Counted from the stretch's first letter, positions 8,365 through 18,048 are shown. The stretch is DNA of 64,000 nt from Cognatundibacterium curvum (GCF_014284235.1 NZ_JACOGD010000006.1:157207-221206), one strand, 5' to 3'. The notes: a model not told the origin generated them from the sequence alone. Numbers and translations: made by a program.

Positions 8365-9138
8365 ATGAGCAATTTAAATGGCTGGGGTTTAACCGCACGT
8401 CTGATTTCCAAACATTTTGGTGCACTGGGCGACCGGGTTTCCGAAGCCATCGCGAATTTCGATCCTGAAACCGCAACCGAAGCTGACCGCGACCGTCTGG
8501 CCGTCACCCTGCGTGAAACCGCGCAGAAGCTTGCTTCGGCACGTTCTGCTTTTGATAAAGAGCATGGCGACGTGGTGCGTCTGCGTGAATTGATCGCGAA
8601 TGATGAAAAGGCCGCACTGACGCTGGCGGAACGCCTGGCTGCGGGTAAAATTTCAGAAGCCACCGTAACTTTATTCTGTGACGAGCTGGAAGCGAATAAG
8701 GCGCGTCTGCCTGTCGAAATCCAGGAAGAAGCCGATGCCCGTGAATACATGGACGAATTACAAAAAATCGTCGATGCATTGTCTAAGCAACTGGCTGATT
8801 TTGATGCGGCTGCCAAAAAAGCGCTGCAGGAACTGGCTGCAGCCAAGGCACAGAAAGACTTACAGCAATTGCGTATGGAAAGACAGGAACAATTGTCCAG
8901 CCTGAGCAGTATGCAAACGCACTCCACCGCACTCAATGCCCTGACCCGCCGCGCGCAGTCAGTCAGTAATGAGGCCGCTGGTCTGCGCATCGTGGCTGAC
9001 ATCGCACAAAAACCGCTGGATCAGGCGGCAGAAATCAATGCGATCCGCCAGTCGGTTGCGCAGGCGGATACATCTGGTGAAACCGCGCTACAGCGCCTGC
9101 AACGTTTATCTGGCGCCAAACCAGCGGACGCAGCTTAA
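8365..9138 (+). CDS. PspA/IM30-like coiled-coil protein (YjfJ-like)
   Basis: The 257-residue product is almost entirely helical and charged, with long heptad-like stretches from about residue 45 to 205 (for example AAAKKALQELAAAKAQKDLQ). Its C-terminal ALQRLQRLSG recalls the VLARLQRQ end of YjfJ-type PspA relatives. PspA/IM30 proteins coat the inner face of the cytoplasmic membrane under stress. GAAAGGAAG gives a strong ribosome site. Position directly after the DUF2491 gene, as yjfJ and yjfK are neighbours in E. coli, supports the call. Sequence similarity to classical PspA is low to my eye, so the family placement rests mainly on coiled-coil form and context. Confidence 0.65.
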   Translation: MSNLNGWGLTARLISKHFGALGDRVSEAIANFDPETATEADRDRLAVTLRETAQKLASARSAFDKEHGDVVRLRELIANDEKAALTLAERLAAGKISEATVTLFCDELEANKARLPVEIQEEADAREYMDELQKIVDALSKQLADFDAAAKKALQELAAAKAQKDLQQLRMERQEQLSSLSSMQTHSTALNALTRRAQSVSNEAAGLRIVADIAQKPLDQAAEINAIRQSVAQADTSGETALQRLQRLSGAKPADAA

Positions 9139-9143
9139 GCCTT

Positions 9144-10085
9144 TTACGCGGAGGCTGAACGCAGGCTGAGCGCGTGTAAATAACGATCTGCCTCACTGGC
9201 TTCGCTGATCACCAGGGCGAAGTCAGTGACGGTGCGTGCTGCACGTTCCAACAATTGAATATCCGCTTCGTGTTGACGCGCGACATGCGGATCTTCCAGA
9301 AACAGGATGCGGCGTATTTTGCGCTCCAACACCAGCTCTGCCAGCTGCGCATCGCCACCTAAGGGGCCTGAACGATACGGATGTACCCAGGCGGCTGCCT
9401 CAGTTGCTTTGAGCCGGCTGGCGGTCTGATTCAGTAAGCCGCCCGTGGTGCCGGTCGCATAGCGGCAGGCAAAGCGGTCCAGTACGGCAAAATGTTTTTC
9501 CGCCAGTGTCAGCATCGCTGGTTTGAGCGCATCATGCGCAATTAGCGCTATTCCTTCCTGCTCGAGTTGAAAGCGTGCATCTAAGGCCGGGTCGGCCACT
9601 TTACCCAGCAAGCAGGCTTGCAGTTCCAGCCATTCCTGGGCACTGGCCAGTGTCGATAAAAAGGGCTTCTGATGGATCACGCACTGGCGTTTTAGTGCGA
9701 CAGCTTCCGGAAATACTGAGGAAGGATCGACGGGATCGATCAGATAGATAACAGCATCTACGGCACGCAGCGGATCTTCATCCACCACACGCGACACCAG
9801 CTTCATCAGCCCGCCTTCGCGACCATACGGAAAACGTTCTATAGCTGGACACAGCGCGTCCAGACCATGTTTGCAGATCGCGTCCAGCGTGCGGCCAACG
9901 ACCACGAATTCTATGTTCAGAAAGGCGATCGCTGCCTGAGAACCAGAAAGCAATTGCACCAGAGCTGATAGTGGATCGTCCTGATGGGAACGGTTAGCGA
10001 TCAGGCCAACCCGGCGTTTGGGCAATGCAGCCGCAGAGTGAAGAACTTGCACACGGAACTCCGTAACAGTCTGTAGAGGAAGCAT
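9144..10085 (-). CDS. Tandem methylglyoxal-synthase-like protein
   Basis: The 313-residue product contains two copies of the methylglyoxal synthase (MgsA) fold. The C-terminal copy (residues ~178-305) keeps the catalytic pattern: AHDALK (His184, Asp185, Lys188), YATGTTG (209-215), SGPLGGD (Asp245, the likely base), EDP (264-266), His272 and Asp275. The N-terminal copy (~24-155) aligns by pattern (VGLIANRSHQDD, VVVGRT, GREGGLMKL, IYLIDPVDPSS) but has lost the GTTG loop and the catalytic Asp. MgsA normally has about 150 residues and converts dihydroxyacetone phosphate to methylglyoxal. A GTG at 10052 with GGAG six bases ahead may be the true start. It ends five bases from the convergent PspA-like gene. 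Confidence 0.8.
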   Translation of the reverse strand: MLPLQTVTEFRVQVLHSAAALPKRRVGLIANRSHQDDPLSALVQLLSGSQAAIAFLNIEFVVVGRTLDAICKHGLDALCPAIERFPYGREGGLMKLVSRVVDEDPLRAVDAVIYLIDPVDPSSVFPEAVALKRQCVIHQKPFLSTLASAQEWLELQACLLGKVADPALDARFQLEQEGIALIAHDALKPAMLTLAEKHFAVLDRFACRYATGTTGGLLNQTASRLKATEAAAWVHPYRSGPLGGDAQLAELVLERKIRRILFLEDPHVARQHEADIQLLERAARTVTDFALVISEASEADRYLHALSLRSASA

Positions 10086-10218
10086 GCAGTGTAGCTTGAG
10101 AATTGCAACATTTGTGGCAACTGCCTACAATTCGTTACTGAAAGCAAGTACAGAGATATATGATTCTTCAAGGAAATGCGTACACTTTGCACACCATGTC
10201 AAAACGGGGTAGGCCAGC

Positions 10219-10983
10219 ATGAAAAAAATGCGCCATCTTTTATTGTGCCTTTCGATATTGCTCGCCTGTACCAGTGCGATGAGTGATGACGAGTTTGAGG
10301 ACGACGAAAGTCTGCTTCAGCGTTGGGCATTGCTGGGTGATATGCAGGCGCAAAATACGCTGGGTTTGTTGTACCTGAATGGTGACCTGGGTTTTCAAAG
10401 TATAGAGGATGCCAAACTTTGGCTGAGCAGGGCGGCTTTGCAGGGACATCCGGGTGCGCAGACGAATCTGGGTTTGCTGTATCTGACCGGTGAGGGTAAC
10501 GAGCGCGACGAAAGTAAAGCGCTGGAATTTCTGAACATGGCCGCACGCCAGCAGTTTTCTTCCGCCCAGATGGTGATGGGTTTTCTGTATGAAAATGGAC
10601 ACGGTGTCGCGCAGAATTACCAACAGGCAGCGGCTTGGTATGAGGCTGCAGCAGGCCAGGGTAACAGCAGTGCGCAATACCACCTGGCGATGATGTATCG
10701 CGATGGCCGGGGCGTGCAACGGAATGATGTCAAAGCAGCTTACTGGTTCCGGCAAGCCGCAGATCGTGGCATGTCATCGGCTCGCTTTCAGTTAGGCATG
10801 TTGTATCTGTATGGCCAGGGCGTGGAAAAAAGTATGCTGACCGGCTATCAGCATGTGCTGTCTGCCAGCTTGCAGATAGGCTTAAAGTCTATAGATAGCC
10901 GCGATCTGGTCAGCAGTGCATTGACCGCTGAGCAAATTGCCGATATTCAGGAAGAAACCCGCAACTGGCAGATCAAGCCCTGA
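10219..10983 (+). CDS. Sel1-repeat (TPR-like) exported protein
   Basis: The 254-residue protein starts with a signal sequence (KKMRHLLLCLSILLACTSAM); the LLAC could be a weak lipobox. It then carries about five Sel1-like repeats of 36 residues, each with the A.LGLLYL.G or AAAW...AA pattern (LLYLNGDLGF, LLYLTGEGNE, FLYENGHGV, MMYRDGRGV, MLYLYGQGV). Such solenoids bind proteins, often in the periplasm. The function is not predictable from the repeats. Its last 37 bp overlap the 3' end of the convergent GGDEF/EAL gene. Confidence 0.88.
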   Translation: MKKMRHLLLCLSILLACTSAMSDDEFEDDESLLQRWALLGDMQAQNTLGLLYLNGDLGFQSIEDAKLWLSRAALQGHPGAQTNLGLLYLTGEGNERDESKALEFLNMAARQQFSSAQMVMGFLYENGHGVAQNYQQAAAWYEAAAGQGNSSAQYHLAMMYRDGRGVQRNDVKAAYWFRQAADRGMSSARFQLGMLYLYGQGVEKSMLTGYQHVLSASLQIGLKSIDSRDLVSSALTAEQIADIQEETRNWQIKP

Positions 10984-13379
10984 TCTGATAAAAACAAACG
11001 CTCAAATTCACTGGCACTGACGGCGGGCGAACACAGAAAGCCCTGGTATTCGTCACATAGCAAATGTTCGAGTAAACAGCGTTGCTGTTCGGTTTCCACA
11101 CCCTCTGCGATCACTTGTTTTTGCAATGCGTGCGCAAGATGCACAATCGCTGTGACGATGGCGACGTCGCTGTCATCTTCAGGTAAATCATCCACAAATG
11201 AGCGGTCGATTTTTAGCTTGTGGATAGGGAAGCGTTTCAGATAGCTGAGACTGGAATAGCCGGTACCGAAATCATCGATCGACAAGCGTACACCTAACTG
11301 GGACAAGGCCTCCAGTTTGCGCAGGGTTTCATCCGCATCACGTATCAGCACGGATTCGGTCAGCTCCAGCTCGATGTACTCTGGCGCTACCTCATATTCT
11401 TTCAGCGTCTGCGCCACGCTGCTGACAAAATTAGCCTGTTGAAATTGCAGTGCTGAGACATTAAACGCCATGCATATGCGATGGCCAGCACGTTGCCATT
11501 GCGCAGCCTGCGAAATAGCCTCGCGCATCACCCAGTGACCGATAGGTACGATGGCTCCGGACTCTTCCGCAATCGGAATAAATTGTGCAGGGCTGATCTC
11601 ACCCAGTTCTTCGTCATGCCAGCGTATCAGTGCTTCTGCGCCAAAAATCTGCCCGGTTTTTAAATGCACTTGTGGCTGGTAATGTAAGCGGAATTCCTGC
11701 TTCTCCAGAGCCTGGCGCATGGCATGATCGAGTTTCATGCGTGACAGCAGGCCGATATTCATTTTCTTTTGATAAAAACGAAAATCCGAGCGGCCACGCT
11801 CTTTGACGTGATACATCGCGCTGTCGGCATTCTTAATCAGGTCCGCCATATTGGTGCCATCGCCCGGAAACAGCGCAATGCCAATACTTGAAGTAACGGT
11901 GAAGCTCATGCCGTCTAACAGTATCGGGACGGTCAGTTCTTCCAGCACGCGGCGCGCACAGATTTCGGCACCCTCAGCATTGGCTTCATGCAGCAATAGC
12001 ACGAATTCATCACCACCCAGGCGCGCAGCAGTGTCGACCTGACGTATGCAATGCTTAAGGCGTTCCGTCACTTCCAGTAAAACGCGGTCACCGAAAGGAT
12101 GACCGAGTGAGTCATTAATCTGCTTGAAGTGATCAAGATCCAGAAATAGTAAGGCGAAGGTTCCGTTTTTACGGCTGGCAATCGTGATCGATTGTTTGAT
12201 ACGCTCGGCCAGCAATACGCGGTTTGGCAAGCCGGTCAGCGCATCCGTAAACGCGAGTTCTTCGATACGCTGTTTCGCCAGATGGGTTTCGGTGCGGTCT
12301 TTAAAAAAACCGATGTAATGGATAGTTTTACCAAACTGATCCTGCACCCTGACCAGAGTGATCATGCACAGATAGGCATGACCATTTTTGCGGCGATTCC
12401 ATAATTCACCTTCCCAGAATCCCGCCAGTTCCAGTTTTTGCAGGATCTGGTCGATCAGATCTGCATTACTTTCCGACGCAAAAAACTCACGCGGCGTTTT
12501 GCCGCGCATTTCATCTTCATGGTAACTGCTCAGACGTTCAAAACTGGGGTTGGTGGTGATGATGCGCTGATCGGCATCGGTAATAAAGATGGCATCGGTA
12601 CTGGATTCAAACACCTTGGCCGCCAGCTGTAGACGGGCTTCGTCTTCCAGTTTCTGAGTAATGTCACGATAGGAAAAAACCCTGCCTATTGGTCTGCCTC
12701 TTGCATACTGTGGCAAGGTTACCCGCTCCAGGATTTTTCCGGACCGCAGTACCAGCACATCGGTTGCCTCCATCAACGGAGAACGGGCAATCGTACCCAG
12801 ACGCTCAGTGTAATGCTCGGCATCGATCATGCATTTATCCATCCATGCATAGATCGCCGCATCATCGCGCTGCGTCATCAGTTTATCGGGCAAACCCCAT
12901 AGTTCAGCAAACAAATGATTGTAGCTGCGGATACCGCCTTCCATGTCGGTCACCAGTATGCCGTCTGCTGTTGATTCCAGCGTGGCGCGCAATTCAGCGA
13001 TCAGTTTTTCCAGTTCAGTTTCGACCTGGCGCTGATCAGAGTGATCGCAGATAGCGACCACATACACGGAGCTATCCATGCCGATTTTGACCAGACTGAC
13101 CCGACGCTCAACCTGTACCACGCTGTTATCGGCCCTGCGTAACAGCGTTTCCGAGTAAATACTGTCGGATAAACCAGCTGCCACATCTTCCCAAAAAAAC
13201 ACATCTTCCGGTGCGGCAGCAATATCGATCACTGAGTTGCCGTGTAAGCTGTGTTCAGGCAATTGCAATATCTGATGTATCTGGCGATTGGCCGCGATGA
13301 TTTTTAATGCTATCGGATCGACCAGGATCACTGCTTCCAGCATGCCCTCTATCAGTGCCTGAAGTTGATGTGGCTTCAT
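10947..13379 (-). CDS. PAS-GGDEF-EAL dual-domain c-di-GMP protein
   Basis: The 810-residue cytoplasmic protein has three PAS-like sensor domains (about residues 5-120, 130-245 and 253-368), then GGDEF, then EAL. The diguanylate cyclase site GGDEF is intact at 455-459. A product-inhibition site RQVD (446-449) stands at the canonical five-residue distance before it. The phosphodiesterase half keeps EAL at 582-584, DDFGTGYSSL and the EGVET loop, so both activities may be present, with PAS input deciding which dominates. Its ATG overlaps the stop of the upstream HD-GYP gene (ATGA), so the two are coupled. No membrane segment is evident. Confidence 0.93.
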   Translation of the reverse strand: MKPHQLQALIEGMLEAVILVDPIALKIIAANRQIHQILQLPEHSLHGNSVIDIAAAPEDVFFWEDVAAGLSDSIYSETLLRRADNSVVQVERRVSLVKIGMDSSVYVVAICDHSDQRQVETELEKLIAELRATLESTADGILVTDMEGGIRSYNHLFAELWGLPDKLMTQRDDAAIYAWMDKCMIDAEHYTERLGTIARSPLMEATDVLVLRSGKILERVTLPQYARGRPIGRVFSYRDITQKLEDEARLQLAAKVFESSTDAIFITDADQRIITTNPSFERLSSYHEDEMRGKTPREFFASESNADLIDQILQKLELAGFWEGELWNRRKNGHAYLCMITLVRVQDQFGKTIHYIGFFKDRTETHLAKQRIEELAFTDALTGLPNRVLLAERIKQSITIASRKNGTFALLFLDLDHFKQINDSLGHPFGDRVLLEVTERLKHCIRQVDTAARLGGDEFVLLLHEANAEGAEICARRVLEELTVPILLDGMSFTVTSSIGIALFPGDGTNMADLIKNADSAMYHVKERGRSDFRFYQKKMNIGLLSRMKLDHAMRQALEKQEFRLHYQPQVHLKTGQIFGAEALIRWHDEELGEISPAQFIPIAEESGAIVPIGHWVMREAISQAAQWQRAGHRICMAFNVSALQFQQANFVSSVAQTLKEYEVAPEYIELELTESVLIRDADETLRKLEALSQLGVRLSIDDFGTGYSSLSYLKRFPIHKLKIDRSFVDDLPEDDSDVAIVTAIVHLAHALQKQVIAEGVETEQQRCLLEHLLCDEYQGFLCSPAVSASEFERLFLSDQGLICQLRVSS

Positions 13380-14689
13380 GTGCTTTCTCCCAGCGTTGTG
13401 CCGGCCTCCAGCCCACGCTCAAAGAAATAGCAAAGACGTTTGCGTGGCGACAGATAGTCGTAAGCAGCTTTCGGAAGTTGCACAGGTTTCAGGCTGCGAT
13501 GTATGCCCAGCTGCTTTTCATGCTCCAGATTAATGACAAGTGCGTCTTCGCGCGGCACACGGCTGTCATGGATAATGACTTTGGGCTTGATAGGACGACT
13601 GGAATTGACCGATACCACCATGGCATAGCGGTCATCGGTCAGTTGTACCACCGAGCCTGGAGGATAGATACCCATCATACGGATAAAAGCCGTCAGCGTG
13701 GCCGCATCAAAGCGTGCCTTACCTTGAGTGAAAATTTGTGACAGGGCTTCATGGGGGGTAACGGCAAGTGCAGGATTGGATGGGTTGCACAGATTATCGT
13801 AATGATTGACCAGTGCTACGATGCGGGCCAAAGGCGAAATTTTATCGCCGCTCACCCGGCTAGGGTAACCGCTGCCATCGATAAACTCATGATGCTGGGC
13901 GATCAGTAACATGGCAGATGGTGTCAGCGCCATCTTACGCGCCAGTGCCACGCTATGGCTCACATGCTCATGGAAAAGCAGTTTTTCCGCATGGTTGAAA
14001 TGTTCGTCCATCCAGCGCAGACGGTCAGGTAAATTGACTTTACCGATATCGTGCAGCAGTGCCCCCAAGCCCAGCTGCAGCATGTCGGCTTTGCTGAGTT
14101 GCATGGTTTTTCCCAGCAATAGGGAAATCACAGTCACATTAATTGCGTGCAGTGAGGTTTTTTCACCGGCTTTTTCTGACAGTAAACGAATCGCAGCTTC
14201 GTCTTCACTCAGCACTTCACCCAGGAAATCCTGAATTAATTTTTCCGTCAATTCTTTGGCCAGCTCAGGTTGCGCATGTACCTGGTCGTTCACTTGCCGC
14301 AAGGTCTGGGCAGCATGGTTGAATTGTTTTTCACAGACTTGCAAACTGGCTGCCTGGCAGGCCAGTAATTCGCGGCGTAGTCTGGCACTCCGGCTTTGCT
14401 CGGATTCCTGAGCAACCGGGGCTACGCTGTCACTGGCAACCGCAATTGGTTCTGGTGCTGGCAGACAACTTTTATCAGGCGCATAGCGTACCTGATCCAG
14501 GCCGAGTGAACGTATAGTATTGATTTGTTCCTGATTACTGATTTTAAAATTACTCACAGGAAATGGATGATCCATCCACCCCATATCCAGGTAGATAAAC
14601 ATCCCGATTCTGAGCTGGGATACATCAATAAACTGGGTCTGAATATCAGTCATGGTTCCCGCTGTACTCATCATGTTGTAAGGCGGCAT
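13376..14689 (-). CDS. HD-GYP domain c-di-GMP phosphodiesterase with DUF3391 N-terminus
   Basis: The 437-residue protein begins with a DUF3391-like domain (IDVSQLRIGMFIYLDMGW near residue 21). A helical linker follows, then an HD-GYP domain with HDIGK (His213-Asp214), HHEFIDGSGYP (266-276) and later conserved loops. HD-GYP enzymes hydrolyse c-di-GMP to pGpG or GMP. It is the first gene of a two-gene operon with the GGDEF/EAL protein. Start is uncertain: ATG at 14689, the tandem ATGs around 14674, or ATG at 14653 (MTDIQTQFID, preceded by GGGAACC) are possible, and the last would fit family N-termini best. Confidence 0.92.
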   Translation of the reverse strand: MPPYNMMSTAGTMTDIQTQFIDVSQLRIGMFIYLDMGWMDHPFPVSNFKISNQEQINTIRSLGLDQVRYAPDKSCLPAPEPIAVASDSVAPVAQESEQSRSARLRRELLACQAASLQVCEKQFNHAAQTLRQVNDQVHAQPELAKELTEKLIQDFLGEVLSEDEAAIRLLSEKAGEKTSLHAINVTVISLLLGKTMQLSKADMLQLGLGALLHDIGKVNLPDRLRWMDEHFNHAEKLLFHEHVSHSVALARKMALTPSAMLLIAQHHEFIDGSGYPSRVSGDKISPLARIVALVNHYDNLCNPSNPALAVTPHEALSQIFTQGKARFDAATLTAFIRMMGIYPPGSVVQLTDDRYAMVVSVNSSRPIKPKVIIHDSRVPREDALVINLEHEKQLGIHRSLKPVQLPKAAYDYLSPRKRLCYFFERGLEAGTTLGEST

Positions 14690-14872
14690 TCTTCTATTGA
14701 GAAAATGCTAAAGAGTCTGAGCGCCCTATGGTACATCAAAGTTTGGCAGCAATTAGTACATTGCCATGCATAATTGGTGTTCAGCAAGGAATATTATTGT
14801 TTTTTTAGCTTATGCGCGTTTTAAGCGCACGAGTGTCTTAAGGAAGACGCACAAATGACTTTGCTGCTTGAT

Positions 14873-15898
14873 TTATTCTTCACGCCGGCTGCGGAATGCC
14901 AGCCATCCGGCGATCAGCGTGAAGCTGATGACGATCGCGACTACGATCCAGAAGCCAAATTCATGTTGCGCCAGTGGAATACCGCCCACATTCATGCCTA
15001 GCAGACCGGCGATGATATTGATAGGTAAAGCCAGCACCGTTACGATAGTCAATACGAACAGTGACCGGTTATTTTGTTCATTGACACTGGCCGCCAGTTC
15101 TTCTTGCAGCAGTTTAATTCTTTCCTGCAAAGAAGCCATGTCGCTGAGTACCATGGCGAATTCTTCTGTCGATTGCCGTAACTCCTGAATATCGCTTTCG
15201 GCAACCCAGGCTGGCGGTTTTTGCAGCAGACGGAATAAGGCCGCGGGTTCTGGCGCTAACAGCCTTTGCAGGCGCACTAATACGCGGCGTATCCCACCCA
15301 GATTGGCTCGCTTATGATTCAGACGCTCAGCCAGTAAATGGTCTTCGATTTCATCGACTTTACGAATCACGGTACGGACGATACCGATCAGTACATCGGC
15401 CTGGTCGCGCAGCAGATGGATCAGTAAATCCGTTGGCGAATGAAAACGCTCACCATGGTTCACCGCATGGCGCAATCGATCCACGGCTTTGAGTGAGGTG
15501 CGGCGGGTACTGATCATCATGCCCTGATTCAGACATACCCACAGCGTGGCAATATCTGAGGCTTCGTAGGAAAAATCATGCACCACATCATTCACCACGG
15601 CGATCAGATGCTGATCTGCATGCTCGATCCGGGTTGAGCGTGAGCCTTCATGCAGGGTTTCAAAAAATTCTTCAGGCGCATCGGCGTGTTCATGCAGCCA
15701 TTTTTCTGTCGACACATTACTGAGGTTGAAATGCAGCCAGATAAAGCTGCCGTCATCCGCCAGCTGGCGTTGTTGCAGCCAGTGAGCCGCTTCTTCGCTG
15801 GAAATGGCTTTACCCGCCTGATCGGCACCGAACAAATAGCCGCAAATTAAACCGGTCGCGTCCGAGCCATAAGAGAGGTGTTCCAAAGCCATATCCAA
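14873..15898 (-). CDS. zntB: CorA-family zinc/divalent cation transporter ZntB
   Basis: The 341-residue protein has the CorA/ZntB layout. A large soluble N-terminal funnel domain and a long helix precede two C-terminal membrane segments (about 280-300 and 312-332). The signature GMN sits at the end of the first (GLLGMNVGGIP). ZntB moves Zn2+ across the inner membrane. The start and N-terminal sequence (GLICGYLFG) fit ZntB better than CorA. The gene stands alone on the minus strand, with about 180 bp separating it from the HD-GYP operon. Confidence 0.88.
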   Translation of the reverse strand: MDMALEHLSYGSDATGLICGYLFGADQAGKAISSEEAAHWLQQRQLADDGSFIWLHFNLSNVSTEKWLHEHADAPEEFFETLHEGSRSTRIEHADQHLIAVVNDVVHDFSYEASDIATLWVCLNQGMMISTRRTSLKAVDRLRHAVNHGERFHSPTDLLIHLLRDQADVLIGIVRTVIRKVDEIEDHLLAERLNHKRANLGGIRRVLVRLQRLLAPEPAALFRLLQKPPAWVAESDIQELRQSTEEFAMVLSDMASLQERIKLLQEELAASVNEQNNRSLFVLTIVTVLALPINIIAGLLGMNVGGIPLAQHEFGFWIVVAIVISFTLIAGWLAFRSRREE

Positions 15899-16021
15899 TT
15901 CCCAGCAGAAATGATCGTTATGTCAGTATTGTAAGGGCTTTATTATGCGTATTGTGCATGTTACGCATACTGCGTACTGCAGCACGCGCAAATTGCGAGA
16001 GCAATCAGTTATTCCCGGCGT

Positions 16022-16055
16022 AAAAAAACAGCAGCTTTGCAGCTGCTGTTTTTTT
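16022..16055 (-). terminator. Rho-independent terminator after aqpZ (symmetrical)
   Basis: ACAGCAGCT and AGCTGCTGT form a 9-bp stem around TTGC, flanked by runs of A on one side and T on the other. It can act in both directions. The gene it serves is aqpZ, whose stop lies 50 bp away on the minus strand. Confidence 0.88.
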
Positions 16056-16104
16056 AAACATGCTTAAACGTACTTAAGCATTCATTGATGCTTTTGTTTC
16101 CGTA

Positions 16105-16794
16105 TTAGTCCTCGGAGCTGCCCAGGAAGTTATACACAGCTGCACCGATGACGGCTCCCACCAGGGGTGCTACCCAGAACAGCCACAATTGTTCTACTGC
16201 CCAGCCGCCTGCAAATAAGGCAACGCCGGTACTGCGTGCCGGATTGACTGAGGTATTCGTCACAGGAATGCTGATCAGATGTATCAGTGTCAGACACAGG
16301 CCGATGGCGATAGGTGCAAAACCTTTCGGTGCGCGCGCATCGGTGGCACCCATAATTACCAGCAGGAACATGGCAGTCATCACTACTTCTGTGACCAGCG
16401 CAGCAACCATCGAATAGCCACCAGGCGAATGTTCAGCATAGCCGTTCAGTGCAAAGCCAGCGCTGATATCAAAGCCAGGCTTGCCGCTGGCGATCAGCAA
16501 CAGCACACCACCAGCCAGCAAGCCACCGGCGACCTGAGCAACAATGTAAGGTAACAATTGCTTGCCAGGGAAGCGTCCGCCTACCCACAAACCCACAGAT
16601 ACCGCGGGATTCAAATGGCAGCCTGAAATATGGCCGATTGCAAACGCCATCGTCAGCACGGTCAGACCAAATGCCAAAGAGACCCCGTGCAAACCTATGC
16701 CCACGCCGGGAATAGCAGCTGCCAGCACTGCGCTGCCACAGCCACCGAGCACCAACCAGAAAGTGCCGAAAAATTCTGCTGCATATCGTTTCAT
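16105..16794 (-). CDS. aqpZ: Aquaporin Z
   Basis: The 229-residue membrane protein has six membrane segments and two NPA half-helices: HLNPAVSVG (NPA at 62-64) and SVNPARSTG (184-186). The selectivity-filter positions read Phe42, His172, Thr181 and Arg187, the combination of water-specific AqpZ rather than glycerol facilitators. It passes water across the inner membrane. The start at 16794 is the usual [15 protein letters not shown]. It is a single-gene unit with its own terminator. Confidence 0.96.
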   Translation of the reverse strand: MKRYAAEFFGTFWLVLGGCGSAVLAAAIPGVGIGLHGVSLAFGLTVLTMAFAIGHISGCHLNPAVSVGLWVGGRFPGKQLLPYIVAQVAGGLLAGGVLLLIASGKPGFDISAGFALNGYAEHSPGGYSMVAALVTEVVMTAMFLLVIMGATDARAPKGFAPIAIGLCLTLIHLISIPVTNTSVNPARSTGVALFAGGWAVEQLWLFWVAPLVGAVIGAAVYNFLGSSED

Positions 16795-16957
16795 GTCGAT
16801 TCTCCTGTCAATTAAGTTCTTGGTGACACTCAGTCGTTCACCAGTTCCTGCATGCTAGGGCAGCAATCCTGTTAGTGGCTGTTAATTTTTGTCAAAAATG
16901 AAATGATTAAATAACATTTAACAATTATTTAACGAAAAATTGCCTTAGGGAATTGAA

Positions 16958-17812
16958 TTACAACCTGGCATCATAAAACACCTGATGGCTGGCGCTTCGC
17001 TCTCCGCTGATAGTGCTGTATTTATTCAGACTCGGGTGGGTAGTACCGGTCGTGTAATTTGACCAGATCAACTCCAGATCACAAGAACTGACCAATGCGG
17101 TATTCGCATTATTGTTATTGGCCGCTACGCTGCGCGCATTCAGCACGCGGTCCAGATCCAGGGTATCAATGCGATAGGCGTCGGGTTCCAGTTTGAACGA
17201 CAAATCAGATTGCTCGTTGAAACTGCTGCCATCGTAGCGCGTACATTTCATGGCGACGCGGACAGACGTGTTACCTTGCATGTTGCGGCTGAACTGTACC
17301 CGCAGCTTGCCTGCACTGCGTGCCAGGGTCACAGGGCCAGCAGGATTCACGATGCTGAATACCGCTGGCAGTGTGACCATATTCGGATAGGCGGTACCAC
17401 CCCTGATGAAATTCACAGTAACGACAGGTTGTACACTCGCATCCGGGATTTGTGCGCTGTAGCGGGAACGCAGCTCATCAGCGGCACTGAGCGGCACCGT
17501 CTGGCCATTGGCGCTGGCGCTGAGCTGGTCATTGCCGCTGGTGCGAACCACGGTCACGATATTGGCACTTTGTCCCAGGCGTCCACTAATCTGCACCACG
17601 CCATTGCTCTGTGTAACGACAAAGCGCGTGGAAATATCCTGCAAGGCCAGATCCGCTGAATCTTTGCAATTAAATAATCCGCAGAGAAGCCCAGTACTGA
17701 TGTCATTTGCAACTTCGTCACCAGCGCTACCGCCACCGCAGGCGCTCAGTATCAGCAGCATGCCCGCGGCACTGCTTTGTTTCAGTAAGGATGTGGGGTT
17801 TGTCTTGCGCAT
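16958..17812 (-). CDS. Putative lipoprotein of unknown function
   Basis: The 284-residue product has a lipoprotein signal ending in LILSAC followed by GGGS, so it is probably anchored in the outer or inner membrane facing the periplasm. The remainder is beta-rich, with scattered Cys (FNC, KCTRYDG, SSCDLELIW) that could form disulfides. I do not recognise a family. Upstream, CCTGAT (17898-17903) and ATCAGG (17916-17921) form an inverted repeat that might be an operator. Confidence 0.75.
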   Translation of the reverse strand: MRKTNPTSLLKQSSAAGMLLILSACGGGSAGDEVANDISTGLLCGLFNCKDSADLALQDISTRFVVTQSNGVVQISGRLGQSANIVTVVRTSGNDQLSASANGQTVPLSAADELRSRYSAQIPDASVQPVVTVNFIRGGTAYPNMVTLPAVFSIVNPAGPVTLARSAGKLRVQFSRNMQGNTSVRVAMKCTRYDGSSFNEQSDLSFKLEPDAYRIDTLDLDRVLNARSVAANNNNANTALVSSCDLELIWSNYTTGTTHPSLNKYSTISGERSASHQVFYDARL

Positions 17813-18048
17813 TGCAGTCTCCTGATGGAATTGAGGACTGTATCTGCATCACCGTAGGCAGAAGCTGGCAATCACTTTTCGGGATGAACGGATGAGCCCT
17901 GATTGTTTTCTGTTGATCAGGATAGACACCTATTTTCTCAGCAGGCTGCGTTTTAAGGCCTTGCTGTGTTCAATGTGTCAATCCTGTTAATTTCAATAAT
18001 AACAAAAAAATATCAGTTTATGTGTTTGTCCGGCAAGAATTTTATGAC

